Assembly: GCF_009905375.1 (NCBI RefSeq)
Contig: NC_133650.1
Span: 170,580,518-170,644,517 of the forward strand
Source of the DNA: Apium graveolens
Taxonomy: Eukaryota; Streptophyta; Magnoliopsida; Apiales; Apiaceae
Length of the DNA: 64,000 bases
Direction of reading: 5' to 3'
Shown here: one piece after another, positions 35,277 to 48,644 of the stretch
Position numbering within the stretch: position 1 is the stretch's first letter
Layout: each line of letters opens with the position of its first letter
Position numbers and translations under genes: made by a program
Notes under the pieces: generated by a model
Databases searched by the model: none
Told to the model about the DNA's origin: nothing
The model's input: the letters and a program-made list of their open reading frames with translations, nothing else

Positions 35277-38200
35277 TGTAATAACCCCAATTTTTGGAAA
35301 TTTTTGAAACCCTTATGAATAGTGCTTTTGCTGAATGAGAAAACTTTTCATGCCACACTATGTAGGGGTTCTGTTATGGATATTCTGAGATTTTATTAGT
35401 ACTCTATATGGTATATAAGTGTATGTAAAGATCGTTAGAATCCAATTCCGAACACTTTGATTTTCCCAGAAATCCACTAGATACGGAAAGAATTGAGTAT
35501 AAGGTAACATGATTAAAAGGATTTAAATTCAAGGATTTTAAGAGAGGATCATAAAAGGAATATAATGTATGGAGAAAGGTTAAGGGAACCTAAGTAATAA
35601 GATCCCGGGTATGATCCCTCAAACGATAAACGAGAACGAAAGTTAAGCGAACCGTATAACAGATCAGCGGTCATTAGGCAAACAATTAGGAAGTTAATCA
35701 AAGAGATTAGAGGGGATGATATCATCCAACCAATAGAAAGAGGACAAAGGAGGGGTGATGACATCACAAAGTGATGCAAGCATGACATAAGAGGGAAGGA
35801 AATGTGGTGGAATATTAACCACAAAAAATCAAGGGTAAATGGGTAATTGACCTAAAACAAAACAAAAATAACCAACCAAAAATCAAATAAAATCAAAAAC
35901 ACAAAAATCTCTCTTTCTTCTTCTTCATGCTCTCGGCTTTTTGAAGAAAAACAAAGAGGAGTTTTTCAAAAACTCAAGCTACACTCCTTCAAAAATTATA
36001 AGGTTTGTTTCTTTAGCTTCCATAATTCATAACTTAGTTATGCTATAAGTTTGGATCCAAGAATCCAAGATTTACCTAGTTAATCAATTCCTAAAAGTTT
36101 AGGGTGAATAGTAACTTTCAAGAACAAATTTTTGATTCTTGATTTTATTTGTAAGGACAAGGTAGCTTAAGCATAGATCAAGGCTTCCATGGGCATTCCA
36201 AGGATCTTTCATTGATTAAAAGCTTCAAGAAGGTATAAAACTTCAAACCCTAGCTTTACTTTTGAGTATTAGGAATGGTTTTGATTGTTATAGTTCATGA
36301 GGGGCATGATCCTTGTATACTTAGAGTGTGGTTGGATTTGTAATGAGTTTGAAGTTGTAAATCTTGATTATTGGTTAATGAACTTAAGTATAGCTTTTAG
36401 TTCATGTTTGAGGGTAGTATAAAGTTGATAATATTGGGTTTTGGGGCTGTTAGGATGTGATATGGATGGACTTTGATGGTATGAATGGATTGGGGTTGTT
36501 TGGTGATGGAATTGAATGGTATAAATTTCGGAAATCGCGTAAACATAGTCGTCGTAATGTCCGATTTACTTTAGACTGCTTTTGTTCATAACATTAGGAC
36601 CCGAGAACTCCCTGCTAGGTTTTGACCATTGCCATGATTAGATAGTTCATGTTACGAGCTTCGTTTTGATATGTAGTTTGTTTGATTCCGATGTACGGTT
36701 TAGAAGAAACGGTCGTTTTAAGTAACGGCGTTTCGCGAACAAAACATTATCCCTCGCCTTACTTTGAAACATTGGTTAAGGACCCTAAAGGACTAATTGG
36801 AGTATGAATCATTTATGTAAATTGTATTAGGCAAATGGTAAGGCACTCGTGAATGAATCGCTTTAAAACTCGTAATGGGTAATTTATTAAAAATGGTGGA
36901 GCCGAGGGTACTCGAGCGACTTAAGTAAATCGTTAAGCGCAAAATGAGCGTTAGAGTCTGAGTTGGTTAGAGTATAGATTTACAAGTGACTTTGGTTTAA
37001 TTCCAACTTACTTGTTGCTTATAGGTTACCAGACTCGTCCCGAGCCATTCGTAACCCCCAGTCGCTCAGGCAAGTTTTCTACCCGTTATACTGTTGTTGT
37101 GATGTATATTTGTATATGCATTATCTTGCGATAGATGCATGTTGGTTAATTAGCAAATGTTGCGATATATTGAAGCATGCTGATATGGTATATATGCATG
37201 CCTGTTTCGTATTCTTGCCATATATATCTGTTGGTTCAGTTGATAATACCTATGCTAGAGGATAGCGGTAATTTGCATATACCCTTAGTATAGGGACCCA
37301 AAGGTGAAAACGTTTTCTAAAACCGGGAGTCGAGGATCCCGAGTAGACTTTATATATTTATATATTTATATATATATGGTTATAGTTTTCACAACTATTA
37401 ATCGAATAAAGTTTATTCGATAACTTTATATTATTTAATGAATATTACTTGAATATTCATCCGAGGACTTATGACTCCTTTTATTTTATTAATTGAAGAT
37501 TATTTCGAATATTCATTCGAGGGCTTATGACTCAGTTATATTATTTAATGAATATTATTTGAATATTCATTTGAGGATGTATGACTCCTTTGTTTTATTT
37601 TATGAATATTATATATAATATTCATTCGAGGACTTATGACTCCGTTTATTATTTAATAATATTCTTTATTTTATTAAAGAATAATATTTCGATAATCAAA
37701 CTTATTTTTTTGATTATTCAAATAAGATATTACTTTCGTATAAGTATATCTTTGATTATTTGCTATTCATTCAAGTATAAGTTTTCCAACTTCTACCTCA
37801 ATTATTCTTATGGGAATATTATTTAAATAATAATATTCAGATATTTCTTTCATATCGGGACTGATTTATTCTAATAAATCAGTATTACTCCAAACATTCT
37901 TAAAAATGTTTTCGAGTCTTCAAAATGAATTTAAAAGGTAGAGCGGATCCCAAAACTTGTTTTCTAATTCAAGATCTTCCATTTTAAGGGGACTTGAATA
38001 CTCGCTCAAAAATCTAAGGGATCCGGCTCTGTGGTGTATTTTATATTCGCAACAAGGTTGCTGTTTTGATGAATGAATTGATTACTTTCCCAATGTTCGG
38101 GAAGTAAGCCCATCTAATTGAGTCGGCATAAGCGACAGGCCGGGGTACGGTCTATCAAAGTGTAAGTGGCTGGGTGGCAGTCCATCAACGCGTAAGAGGC

Positions 38201-39393
38201 CGGGTGGCGGTCCAGCACAAGGTCCTTATGTGGCCAGGGTGATGACCGGTGGGGGATTCATCCATCTACTAGTAGAAAATGTTACTTATTGGTATCTTTG
38301 CCTGATCAGCAAGATATCGGGTTTATGCCAAAATTCTTTTCTTTCCAAAATTCATTGGATATTGCAACTCTGTTCATACTTTACATGACAGAGGTTTTCA
38401 GGAAATGTATGAGAGATATATATATGGATATATATATATATCGGGACTTAATGAAGTATCTCGTAACTTCATTTCATTCAATAATATTTCAAAAATTGAA
38501 TCTATTCAAGTCTTAATTTGTATTCTCATTTATGTGATGAACTTTTGAAACTAATTATAACTTGAACGGTGGTAGTTCAAGTAGTATTCAGAAAGATATA
38601 AGTATATTGGAGTATCTTGTAACTTCATCTTTTAAACTTATATCTAGTAAATGATTATCTTGTGTGTGTCAAAAATTTTCGGAAAAACGTTGAGACAAGG
38701 TTAGATATATGAGATCACCTTGCAACGATATTTTTATACAGTTATACACTGGAACTCTGTGTGTATTATGCATGGAAGAGGATTTCCAATATTTTGAAAA
38801 GTATATATGTATATATATACTGAATATTTTGCGACTTCATCGCATTAAGATATCAACTTGGTTCATTTCTTTTGACCAAGACTTTCATGAGTACTATGAG
38901 AAGGCTCATATATTGTTAATCATTATACATATTATTTTGGTGGGCTTGCTGCTCACCCTTGCTTTCTTCTTTCATCACACAACATCAGATAGACAAGATG
39001 AACAGGACCAAGCTTCCAATTCGCAAGCGGATAGGAAACGGTCCGCAGCTTTTGGGAAGCGTTGAGGCCGCTGTAGCTGAGGTAGGAATTACTAATAGGC
39101 TAGGCTTTCAACTTTTGATGTACCAGATTATGTATATTTATGAATTGTAATAATGGCAAAGAAATGTAAATTTATTCAGAAACCTTTTTAAGGTGTATTG
39201 ACATATAATTGTGGAATAAAACGACTTGTGATTATTTTTGGATATTCATCTCTGAGACTATAACTTGTGGTGTGTGTGTTTATTGTGGGGTCACAGTTCA
39301 GAGTAGTTGATTGTGTATTAAGATTGGGTGTTATTAAGGGAAATGGAACTCGTGACAACCCGGATCCCCGACCCCGGATTTGGGGGTGTTACA
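35277..39393 (+). repeat. 3' LTR of element E
   Basis: About 4,117 bp, closely matching 25629-29719 with scattered substitutions and a short insertion near 36485-36520. It includes the repeat block (from about 37437), the GC-rich block (about 38115-38240) and the histone-like exon. It is followed by AGTTG. Confidence 0.92.
38989..39081 (+). CDS. Histone H3-tail-like exon in the 3' LTR of E
   Basis: ATG 38998 opens MNRTKLPIRKRIGNGPQLLG. It keeps the same length (84 coding bases), the CATCAG acceptor-like site, the 9-nt spacing and the GAG|GTAGG donor-like site as the 5' copy. As part of a 3' LTR it would not normally be translated from this element's transcript. Confidence 0.45.
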
Positions 39394-39398
39394 AGTTG

Positions 39399-39620
39399 GA
39401 TGCGGAGAGGGCGGGTAGGCGTACTCGAGCTTATGAGACTAGGGCTGCTATACCCCGATCCTTGAGGAGGGAGCTGACGGGGATAGAGCTCACATCCCGA
39501 GCGAGACTCAGATCGCTCCAGGGGGACAGGCATGGTAGGATCTCCAGGCGGCAGGCCGACTATATCTTCCGTCGTGCGATGGAAAGGGTATGGGAGCTGA
39601 CCCGCTCCGGTGTGGGATAG
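39399..39620 (+). pseudogene. Leader ORF of element C, second part (basic, helical)
   Basis: It continues in frame from 25628 after removal of E. It starts DAERAGRRTRAYETRAAIPR and includes RRQADYIFRRAMERVWELTR, ending at TAG 39618. It is Arg-rich and probably helical, in contrast to the acidic first part. With the upstream half it makes an acidic/Pro-rich plus basic/coiled protein of about 230 residues encoded between the primer-binding site and gag. Its origin is unknown. Confidence 0.6.
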
Positions 39621-40001
39621 TCTAGTTAGTCGAGGCCTTAGTAAGAGCCAATTTTCCGGGATAGTTGACTTGTATATAGCATCCCTTTTTCTGACTAGAC
39701 AGATAGACTCTTGTGTATCACTTTTGGGACAGATGGCTGTAGCACTGTTGTACTTTTGACCAGATCGAAACTATGTATTTCTCACATTATGTATATATTT
39801 GTTTCCTTTCGGTTCAGTTCCTTAGTGACGAGATCACTATTTTTATCATTATTATTACTGCACTTCTTATTAGAACTGTCATAATATAATAGAATTGCGA
39901 GATACATTCTCCCCATTATAGAGCTGTGCAAGGCACAATGTTGTGTATGATTGTGACCTAACGTTGAATTTCCCAATAAATGTTTTTTTATTATCAGTAG
40001 C
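39621..40001 (+). other. T-rich spacer before gag of C
   Basis: No coding signal. It ends TTTTTTTATTATCAGTAG, one base before the gag ATG at 40002, which resembles a polypyrimidine tract and 3' splice site. Confidence 0.45.
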
Positions 40002-43000
40002 ATGCCGCCAAGAAAGATTGAAACTAGGGCGAACCCTGGATCTGAGGACCAGGGAAGCCATAACCAGGATGATAGGAACCAGGAACACAGTGAAGAGGAA
40101 GACGAGGATTATGTGGAACAGGATGACTCCCTGTATGAAGAGGAAGAGGAAACATATGATGTTGAGGGATTTGAGATAGAGGCTGAAGAAGGAGAAACTG
40201 AGGTTGAGCAACCAGTACCAAACCCAGGCATGGATCCCATGGGCTAGTTCATGCAACTACTAAGGCAGAACTTGGAACGTCAACCCAACCCACCCCTCAA
40301 GGAAATAACAATATTGTGGCAAACTCTTTCAGGGCTTTTAAGTCCCTTAAGCCCCCTGAGTTCCACGGATCAGCCGACCCAGTTGAGGCAAGGGCATGGT
40401 TAAAGGAAATGGAGAAATCCTTTGAGATTTTGAGTACCGATGAGGCACAGAAGACTGTATTTCTACCTACCTTCTGAAAGGAGAGGCCATCTACTGGTGG
40501 GAGGCCAAGAAAAACATGGAGACAGATGCTATCATAACCTGGGAGAGATTCTGTCAGTTCTTTCTGGGAAAGTATTTCCCGAGGTTTATGGAAAACCAGA
40601 TGGAGCTCAAGTTCCTGGAGCTAAAGCAGAATAACTTATCTGTAGCAGAGTACGAAGCAAAATTTACTGTGTTATCAAGGTTTGTGCCGGAATTTGTGAG
40701 CACCGAGGAAAAGAAAGCTAGGAGGTTTCAGCAGGGACTGAAACCGTGGATTCAGAATAGGGTGGCAATCCTTGAGCTTACGGATTATGCCACTTTGGTG
40801 CAAAAGGCAACAATTGTAGAAGCCGGAAGTGAACAGATGCAGAAGGAAAGAGAGAAGAAGGGAATAAAGAGGAAAAGTATGAGCATGGGTGGGGGTTCCG
40901 CAGGAAGGAGCTTCCCAACTAGATTTAATCGAGGAGCAGTGTCCCTACCGGGAAAGAACACTGGGTTTAAGCGGCCAATGAGCGTGAATGTGAGCCAGAG
41001 CGGCCAGAAGTCAAGAATGTCCTATTCCAACCAGTCTCGACCCCCATTGCCAGCCTGTAACACTTGTGGAAGGATGCATTCTGGGGAGTGTAAAGGAAAG
41101 CCGGTAATCTGCTTCAAGTGTGGTCGAGAGGGTCATTATTCGGACAAGTGCACTTCGCCAACCCCCATTACCCGCCCAACCACCACTTGTCATCAGTATG
41201 GACGCCCGGGTAATTGGAAGAGGGAATGCCCAATGAACAAACCAGCAGCTTCGGGAGCAAGCAGGGCTGCTTCTAATAAGCCACCTACTGCAAGGACTTT
41301 CAACATGACAGTCCAGGATGCTATGAAAGATTCAGATGTGATAGCAGGTACCCTTTCTCTAAATTCAGTCAGGTCAAACATTTTATTTGATTCAGGAGCA
41401 ACTAAATCTTTTATATCAAGGGACTTTGCGTGTAAATTAAGACTTAAAGTTGAACCCTTGATAGAGCCCTTACAAGGAGAAATAGCCAACCATGAAGTTA
41501 TTCTTGTTAATCTGATTCACCCCGCCTGTGAGTTAGGCATAGGGGGACAATCTTTCAGTGTTGATCTGATTCCTTTTAAGTTAGGGGAATTTGATATAAT
41601 TTTGGGAATGGACTGGCTATCTAGCAATGATGCTCAGATAGACTGTAAGGGGAAGAAAGTTAAGTTGAATATTCCAAGAAAGAAAGAAGTCATATTTAGA
41701 GGAAAGAGGCAGACGCAGAAATTTTTGACCATGGCCCAGGCCAGAAGGATGCTACGAAAAGGAAACGAGGCTTACCTAGCCTATGTGGTAGACACTCAAA
41801 AGGAGGTGCCCAACTTACAAGATATTCCAGTAGTCAACGAATTTGAAGATGTATTCCCACAAGACCTTCCGGGATTACCACCAGATAGAGTGATTGAATT
41901 TGCGATTGAGTTGGCCCCAGGGACGACGCCAGTTTCAAAAGCACCTTACCGGTTAGCCCCGTTAGAAATGAAGGAATTAGCTATCCATTTGCAGGAACTT
42001 TTGGATAAGGGTATGATAAGACCCAGTGTGTCTCCATGGGGAGCACCAGTTTTATTTGTTAAGAAGAAAGATGGGAGCATGAGGATGTGTATCGACTATC
42101 GAGAGTTGAACAAGCTAACCATAAAGAACAAGTACCCGTTACCTAGAATAGACGATCTGTTCGACCAGCTAAAGGATGCTGTTTATTTTTCCAAGATTGA
42201 CCTGAGAACTGGATATCACCAACTAAAGATTAAACCCGAAGATATCCCCAAGACAGCGTTCCGTACCAGGTATGGGCATTATGAGTTCTTGGTAATGTCC
42301 TTTGGATTAACCAACGCCCCAGCGGCTTTCATGGATTTAATGAATAGAGTATTAAAGAAGTACTTGGACAAGTGTGTGATAGTTTTTATCGATGATATCT
42401 TAATCTACTCAAGGACTGAGGCAGAACATGCAGAGCATTTGAGGATAGCTCTAGGAATACTCAGAGAGGAACAATTATATGCCAAATTCTCGAAATGTGA
42501 ATTCTGGCGGAATGAAGTACAGTTTTTAGGACATGTGATCAATAAAGAAGGAGTATTGGTCGACCCCTCCAAGATAGAGGCGGTCTCAAATTGGGAAAGG
42601 CCAACCACACCCACAGAGGTAAGGAGTTTCATAGGATTGACCGGCTACTATCGTAGATTTGTACAGGACTTTGCGAAGATCGCAGCCCCTTTGACACGAC
42701 TTACTCGTAAGACAGAGAAGTTTGAATGGACGGAGAAATGCGAGAATAGTTTTCAGGAATTAAAGAAAAGGTTGGTAACGGCCCCGGTGTTGGCATTGCC
42801 AGACGGAAAAGGAGATTTTGTGATATATAGTGACGCATCACACAAAGGATTAGGGTGTGTGCTTATGCAGCACGGTAAAGTGATTGCGTATGCGTCGAGA
42901 CAACTAAAGGAATACGAGATTAGATATCCTACCCCATGACCTTGAGCTTGCGGCTATAGTTTTTGCCTTAAAAATTTGGAGACACTACTTGTATGGAGAG

Positions 43001-44710
43001 AAGTGCGAGATCTTCACAGACCATAAGAGCCTCAAGTACATATTTACGCAGAAAGAGCTCAACATGCGCCAGAGGAGATGGTTAGAACTAATGAAGGACT
43101 ATGATTGTGAGATTCTATATCATCCGGGGAAAGCCAATGTGGTGGCTGATGCCCTTAGTAGAAAGGAAAGACTCAGAATGATAACGACTTCGGAAGAATT
43201 GATAAGGGATTTTGAGAGAATGGAAATAGAAGTAAAGGTAACCGGAACCGGAACTGAAAAGCTTTTTGAGATCTCAATACAGCCAGAATTATTGGAAAAG
43301 ATCAGATTGTGCCAAGAGAAAATAATGAATGAAGGCAGAGAGTCAATGACTGGAGAGGAGATCCATACTGAGAAAGATGATAATGGGATAATGAGGTACT
43401 CCTACCGGATTTGGGTTCCGAACGTTCAAGAGCTTAAAGATGAGATTTTGGATGAAAGCCATAGTTCAAGGTATTCCATTCACCCGGGAAGCACCAAGAT
43501 GTATAGGGATTTGAAGGAGTATTACTGGTGGCCCAACATGAAGAGGGATGTAGCAGAATGGGTGAGCAAATGTTTGACTTGCCAAAGAGTAAAGGCAGAG
43601 CACCAGAGACCCAGTGGACTTTTACGACCCCTGGAGATTCCCGAATGGAAATGGGAACAGATAGCGATGGATTTTGTTGTAGGCTTGCCAAGGACGAAAG
43701 CCAATCATGATGCCATATGGGTAATTATAGACCGACTGACAAAGTCAGCTCATTTCATTCCTATCAATGAGAGATACACAGTCGATAGACTGGTGGACAT
43801 TTACCTTAAGGAGATAGTGACGCGACATGGAGTCCCAGCGTCCATTGTCTCAGACCGAGACCCCAGATTCAACTCCAGATTTTGGAGGAGCTTTCAAGAA
43901 TGTGCAGGGACCAAGTTAAATATAAAAACCGCGTAGCATCCCCAGACGGATAGGCAGAATGAAAGGACCATCCAGACACTAGAGGATATGTTGAGAGTCT
44001 GTGCAATAGACTTTAAAGGAAGTTGGGATGATCACTTGCCGTTGATCGAGTTTTCTTATAATAATAGCTTTCATGCTAGCATCGGAATGCCGCCTTATAA
44101 GGCCCTGTACGGAAGAAGGTGTCGATCTCCCTTATACTGGGATGAAGTAGGGGAGCGGAAGATGCTCGGACCCGAAGTGGTCCAAAGGACCAAAGACATA
44201 GTGGATCTTATCAGAGGGCGGCTTGTAGCAGCCCAAGACAGATAGAAGAAATATGCAGACCTAGCCCGAAAGGACAAGGAGTATGAAGTAGGGGACTTAG
44301 TACTACTAAAAGTATCCCCTTGGAAGGGGTTAATGAGATTCGGAAAGAAAGGAAAACTAAGCCCAAGATACATTGGACCTTTTGAGATACTAAGACGGAT
44401 TGGGAAGTTGGCTTACGAGCTAGCCTTACCCCCGAACCTACAACAAGTTCATAATGTGTTCCATGTGTCAATGCTAAGGAAGTATCATCGGGATGCCAGA
44501 CACATAGTGGAGTACGAGCATGTGGATATGCAACCAGATCTGACTTACGTGGAGAAACCAGTAAAGATTATGGATAAGAAGGAGCAGGTGCTTCGGAACA
44601 AAGTGATCAAGCTAGTCAGAGTGCTATGGCAGAATCATAATGTGGAAGAATCAACTTGGGAACTAGAGAGCGCAATGCTAGAAAAGTACCCCCAATTGTT
44701 TTCTATTTGA
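40002..44710 (+). pseudogene. Gag-pol of element C, least damaged polyprotein in the window
   Basis: ATG 40002 opens MPPRKIETRANPGSEDQ and an acidic N-terminus. Gag motifs are [29 protein letters not shown] and [10 protein letters not shown]. Three zinc modules follow ([26 protein letters not shown]; the third degenerate). The protease is [14 protein letters not shown] has the FIDDILIYS catalytic motif (about 42390), then RNase H. Integrase has an HHCC site (43460-43590), [16 protein letters not shown] and NERTIQ as the acidic triad region, and IGPFEIL. The C-terminal EESTWELESAMLEKYPQLF is chromodomain-like. Damage: TAG 40245, two frame changes between about 40270 and 40470, one extra C near 42934, TAG 43934 and TAG 44243. 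The stretch 40516-42939 is open for 807 codons. It acts in the cytoplasmic particle and nucleus as a Tekay/Del-like polyprotein. Confidence 0.92.
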
Positions 44711-44730
44711 TTCCGGGACGGAATTCTTTT

Positions 44731-44743
44731 AAGGAGGGGAGAC
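44731..44743 (+). other. Polypurine tract of element C
   Basis: AAGGAGGGGAGAC directly before the TGTAATAACC of the 3' LTR. Confidence 0.88.
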
Positions 44744-46828
44744 TGTAATAACCCCAAAATTTTGAACTCTTTGTAACCCTTATGAATAGTGTTTTTGCTG
44801 ATATTGCTGAATAAGAAAACTATTCTTGCCACACTATGTAGGGGTTCTGTTATGGATATTCTGAGATTTTATTGGTACTCTATAGGGTATATAAGTGTAT
44901 GTAAAGATCGTCAAAATCCAATTCCGAACACTTTGATTTTTCCCGGAAATCCACTAGATACGGAAAGAATTGAGTATAAGGTAACAGGATAAAAAGGATT
45001 TAAATTAAAGGATTATAAGAGAGGATCATAAAAGGAATATAATATATTGAGAAAGGTTAAGGGAACCTAAGTAATAAGATCCCGGGTATGATCCCTCAAA
45101 CGATAAACGAAAACGAAAGTCAAGCGAACCGTATAACAGATCAGCGGTCATTAGGCAAACAATTAGGAAGTTATCAAGGAGGTTAGGGATGGTGAGGTCA
45201 TCCAACCAATAAGGAGAGGACAAGTAAGAGATGATGACACAATAAGGTGATGTAAGCATGACATAGGGAGGGAGGAGATGTGGTTGGTTTATAACCACAC
45301 AAAGACAAGGTTAATAAGGTAATTAACCAAAACAAAAACAAAACTACATCCACCAAGCCAAAACAAATCATTTCATCAAAACAAAAATTGTATTTCTCTT
45401 CACCAAGAACATTTTCTCTCGGCTTTTTCCATTTTCAAAGAGAAGATTTTTCAAAATCCAAGTTCCAAGCTTCCTAAATTGGTAAGATAATTCTCTAGCA
45501 CTCCATATGCATAGTTATGGCTATCTTATGAGTTTAAGCCTCCAATTCATTCTTAATCTTCTCCAAGAAATCAATGAAGAAGACAATGAATAGTGATTTC
45601 AAGGTTTTTAACTTAATTTTTCTTATTTTTCCTTTAAAATCCAAGCATCCCTAAGACATCTCAAGGCTTCTTAAGGCTTCCTAGCTACTCACATCACTTC
45701 AAGGAAGGTATATCATCTCCAAACCCTAGCTTTACTTTGTATATTAGGATGATTTTGGTTGTTATGGTAATAGAGTAGCTTAATGCTTGTTGGTTTAGAT
45801 TTTGGGTTGGAATGGTGGTGAATTGAATGTTGAAATCTTATGGTTTGGTTAAAGGACTTAAGTATAGTTTAAATTCAAGTTTAAGAATAAGTATAATTGT
45901 TAATATTGAGTTGATTAGGGCTGTTATGATGTATTGTGTATGGATGTTGGTTGTATGGATGGATTGGGATTGATTGGTGGTTGTATTGGAATGGTATAAA
46001 ATTGGGAAATCGCGTAAATATAGCCGTCGTAATGTCCGATTTACTTTAGACTGCTTTTGTTCATAACATTAGGACCCGAGAACTCCATGCTAGGTTTTGA
46101 CCATTGCCATTTTTAGATATTTCATGTTACGAGCTTCATTTTGATATGTGGTTCGTTTGATTCCGATGTACGATTTAGGAGAAACAGCCGTTTTAAGTAA
46201 TGACGTTTCACGAACGAAACATTACCCCTCGCCTTACTTTGAAACATAGGTTAAAGACCTAAAAAGGGTTAATTAGTGTATGAAACAATTATGTTAAGTG
46301 TGTTACGCATTTAGTAAGACACTCGCGAAAGAATCGCCTTAAAACTCGTAATGGTTAATTTATTAAAAATAGTGGAGCCGAGGGTACTCGAGTGACTTAA
46401 GAGAATCAGTAAGCGCAAAGCGAGCGTTAGAGTCTAATTTGGTTAAAGTATATATTTACAAGTGACTTTGGTTTAATTCCAACTCACATGTTGTTTATAG
46501 GTTACCAGACTCGTCCCGAGCCATTTGTAACCCCCAGTCGCTCAGGCAAGTTTTCTACCCGTATAACTGTTGTTGTGATGTATATGTGTATATGCATGAT
46601 CTTGCGATAAATGCATATTTGTTATTAGCAAATTCTTGCGATATATTGTAGCAAGTGATATGGTATATATGCATGCCTATTTCATATTCTTGATTTATAT
46701 ATCTGTTGGTTCAATGCTTATAGTTGCATAATACCTATGCTAAAGATAAGCGGTATTTGAGTATACCCTTAGTATAGGGGATAAAAAGGTGAACTTTTTC
46801 TAAAACCGGGAGGCGAGGCTCCCGAGTA

Positions 46829-46864
<36 letters not shown>

Positions 46865-48639
46865 GGATATAGTTTTCAAAACTATTGATCGAATAAGGTT
46901 TATTCGATAACTTTATATTAATTAATGAATATTATTTTAATATTCATTCGAGGACTTATGACTCTGTTTATTATATTTAATGATTATTAATTGGATATTC
47001 ATTGGAGGATGTATGACTCCGTTTATTTTATTTAATGAATATTATTTATAATATTCATTCGAGGTATTATGACTCCGCTTATTATTTAATAATATTCTTT
47101 ATTTTATTAAAGAATAATGTTTCGATAATCAAACTTATTTTCGATTATTCAAATAAGGATAGTACTTTCATATAAGTATATCTTTGGTTATTTAAAATCC
47201 ATTTCAAGTATAAGTTTAAAACTTCTACTTCGATTATTTTTATAAGGATTATCTTTATGAGAATATTATTTAAATAATAATATTCAGATATTTTCTAATA
47301 TATCGGGACTGATTTATTTTAATAAATCAGCAGTACTCCAAACATTCTTAAAATGTTTTCGAGTCTTCAAAATGATTTTTTTTTAGTTAGAGTGGACCCC
47401 AAAACTCATTTTTATATTTAAGATCTTCCTTTCAAAGGGGATTTAAATACTCGCTCAAAACCTGGGGGATCCAGCTCTGTGGAGCATTTTACATTCGCAA
47501 CATGGTTGCTGTTTTAAAGAAAACAAATGAATTGATTACTTACCCAACGTTCGGGAAGTAAGCCCATCTAATTGAGTCGGCATAAGCGATAGGCCGGGGT
47601 ACGGTCTATCAAAGTGTAAGTGGCTGGGTGACAGTCCATCAACACGTAAGAGGCCGGGTGGCGGTCCAGCACAAGGTCCTTATGTGGCCAGGGTGATGAC
47701 CGGTGGGGGATTCATCCATTTACTAGTAGAAAAGGTTACTTATTGGTATCTTTGCCTGATCAGCAAGATATCGGGTTTATGCCAAAATTCTTTTCCTTTC
47801 AAAAATTCAATGGATGTTACAAACTCTGTTCATACTTTACATAACAGAGGTTCCAGGAAATGTTTAAAAGATATATATGTTGATATATATCGGGACTAAA
47901 TAAAGTATCTCGTAACTTTATTTCATTCAATAATATTTCAAAGATTGAATCTATTCAAGTCTTAACTTGTGGTCTCATCTATGGGATAACTTTTTTTAAA
48001 CCTATAATACTTTGAATAGTGGTAGTTCAAGTAGCCTTATAAATGATATAAGTATAGTGAAGTATTTGGTAACTTCATCTTCCTTTAAGCTTATATCCAG
48101 TAAGTAATTATCTTACACTTGAAAAAGGTTTTCAGTAAGTTATCTATTAGATACTTGCATTATTGATTACACTATATATTATCTTGTGAGCTGTAATGCT
48201 CACTCTTGCTTTATTTCTTCATCACACAACAACAGTTAGGAAAGATGGCCTGGCTCAAGCAGACCCAGCGCAAGAGCGTGGGAAGCGCCCCGCGCCTTCC
48301 CGTTGAGATCGTAGCTGCTATAGCTGCAGAGGTAGATCTATCTGTAGATCAGACATTCTACTTTTGAGAATCAATTATGTATAATTATAACTTGTGGCAG
48401 ATAATGGCAATTAACTGTAAACTTATCAAGTAATCATTTTGGATTGTAATAACTTTTAATTGTGGATTTAAGGACTTGTACTTATTTCAATTTCATCTCT
48501 GAGACTATGACGTGTGGTGGTGTGTGTTAGTGTGGGGTCACAGCATGAGGTTGTTTATTATTAATTAAGTTAAGTGATAATTATGGGAAGAAAGACCGTG
48601 ACGACCCGGATCCCTGACCCCGGATCTGGGGGAGTTACA
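44744..48639 (+). repeat. 3' LTR of element C
   Basis: About 3,896 bp, closely matching 21082-24972, and ending GGAGTTACA before GTCCT. It contains the same repeat blocks and the histone-like exon (48236-48331). In this copy H3-position 2 reads Trp instead of Arg (MAWLKQTQRKS). Confidence 0.92.
48236..48331 (+). CDS. Histone H3-tail-like exon in the 3' LTR of C
   Basis: ATG 48245 lies nine bases after a good acceptor-like CACACAACAACAG. The frame of 29 codons ends at GAG|GTAGAT, as in the 5' LTR. One change, AGG to TGG, gives MAWLKQTQRKSVGSAPRLP. The acceptor is CAG here and TAG in the 5' copy. Confidence 0.5.
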
Positions 48640-48644
48640 GTCCT
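48640..48644. other. Target-site duplication of element C, right copy
   Basis: GTCCT matches 21077-21081. The D LTR continues from here with TGCATGCAAAATGACC. Confidence 0.93.

Larger units (their letters stand above)
25629..39393 (+). mobile_element. Element E: gypsy element with preserved LTRs and decayed mosaic interior
   Basis: LTRs of 4,091 and 4,117 bp share C's termini (TGTAATAACCCC and GTTACA). The primer-binding site and polypurine tract are intact, and the element is flanked by AGTTG. The two LTRs agree closely, yet the interior has no long ORF. It contains a leader ORF remnant, a displaced RT/RNase H/integrase fragment, then gag and the rest of pol with stops every few dozen codons. 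It was most likely non-autonomous when it inserted and used proteins of a C-like partner. Confidence 0.9.
21082..48639 (+). mobile_element. Gypsy chromovirus element C, complete, carrying element E
   Basis: It is bounded by LTRs of 3,891 and 3,896 bp that share TGTAATAACCCC and GTTACA ends, and it is flanked by TSD GTCCT. Without E (25629-39393) it is about 13.8 kb. It has a primer-binding site, a leader ORF, gag-pol with chromodomain tail and a polypurine tract. It lies in the 5' LTR of D. The two LTRs differ at only scattered positions in the parts I compared, so insertion was recent relative to the layers beneath. Confidence 0.93.
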
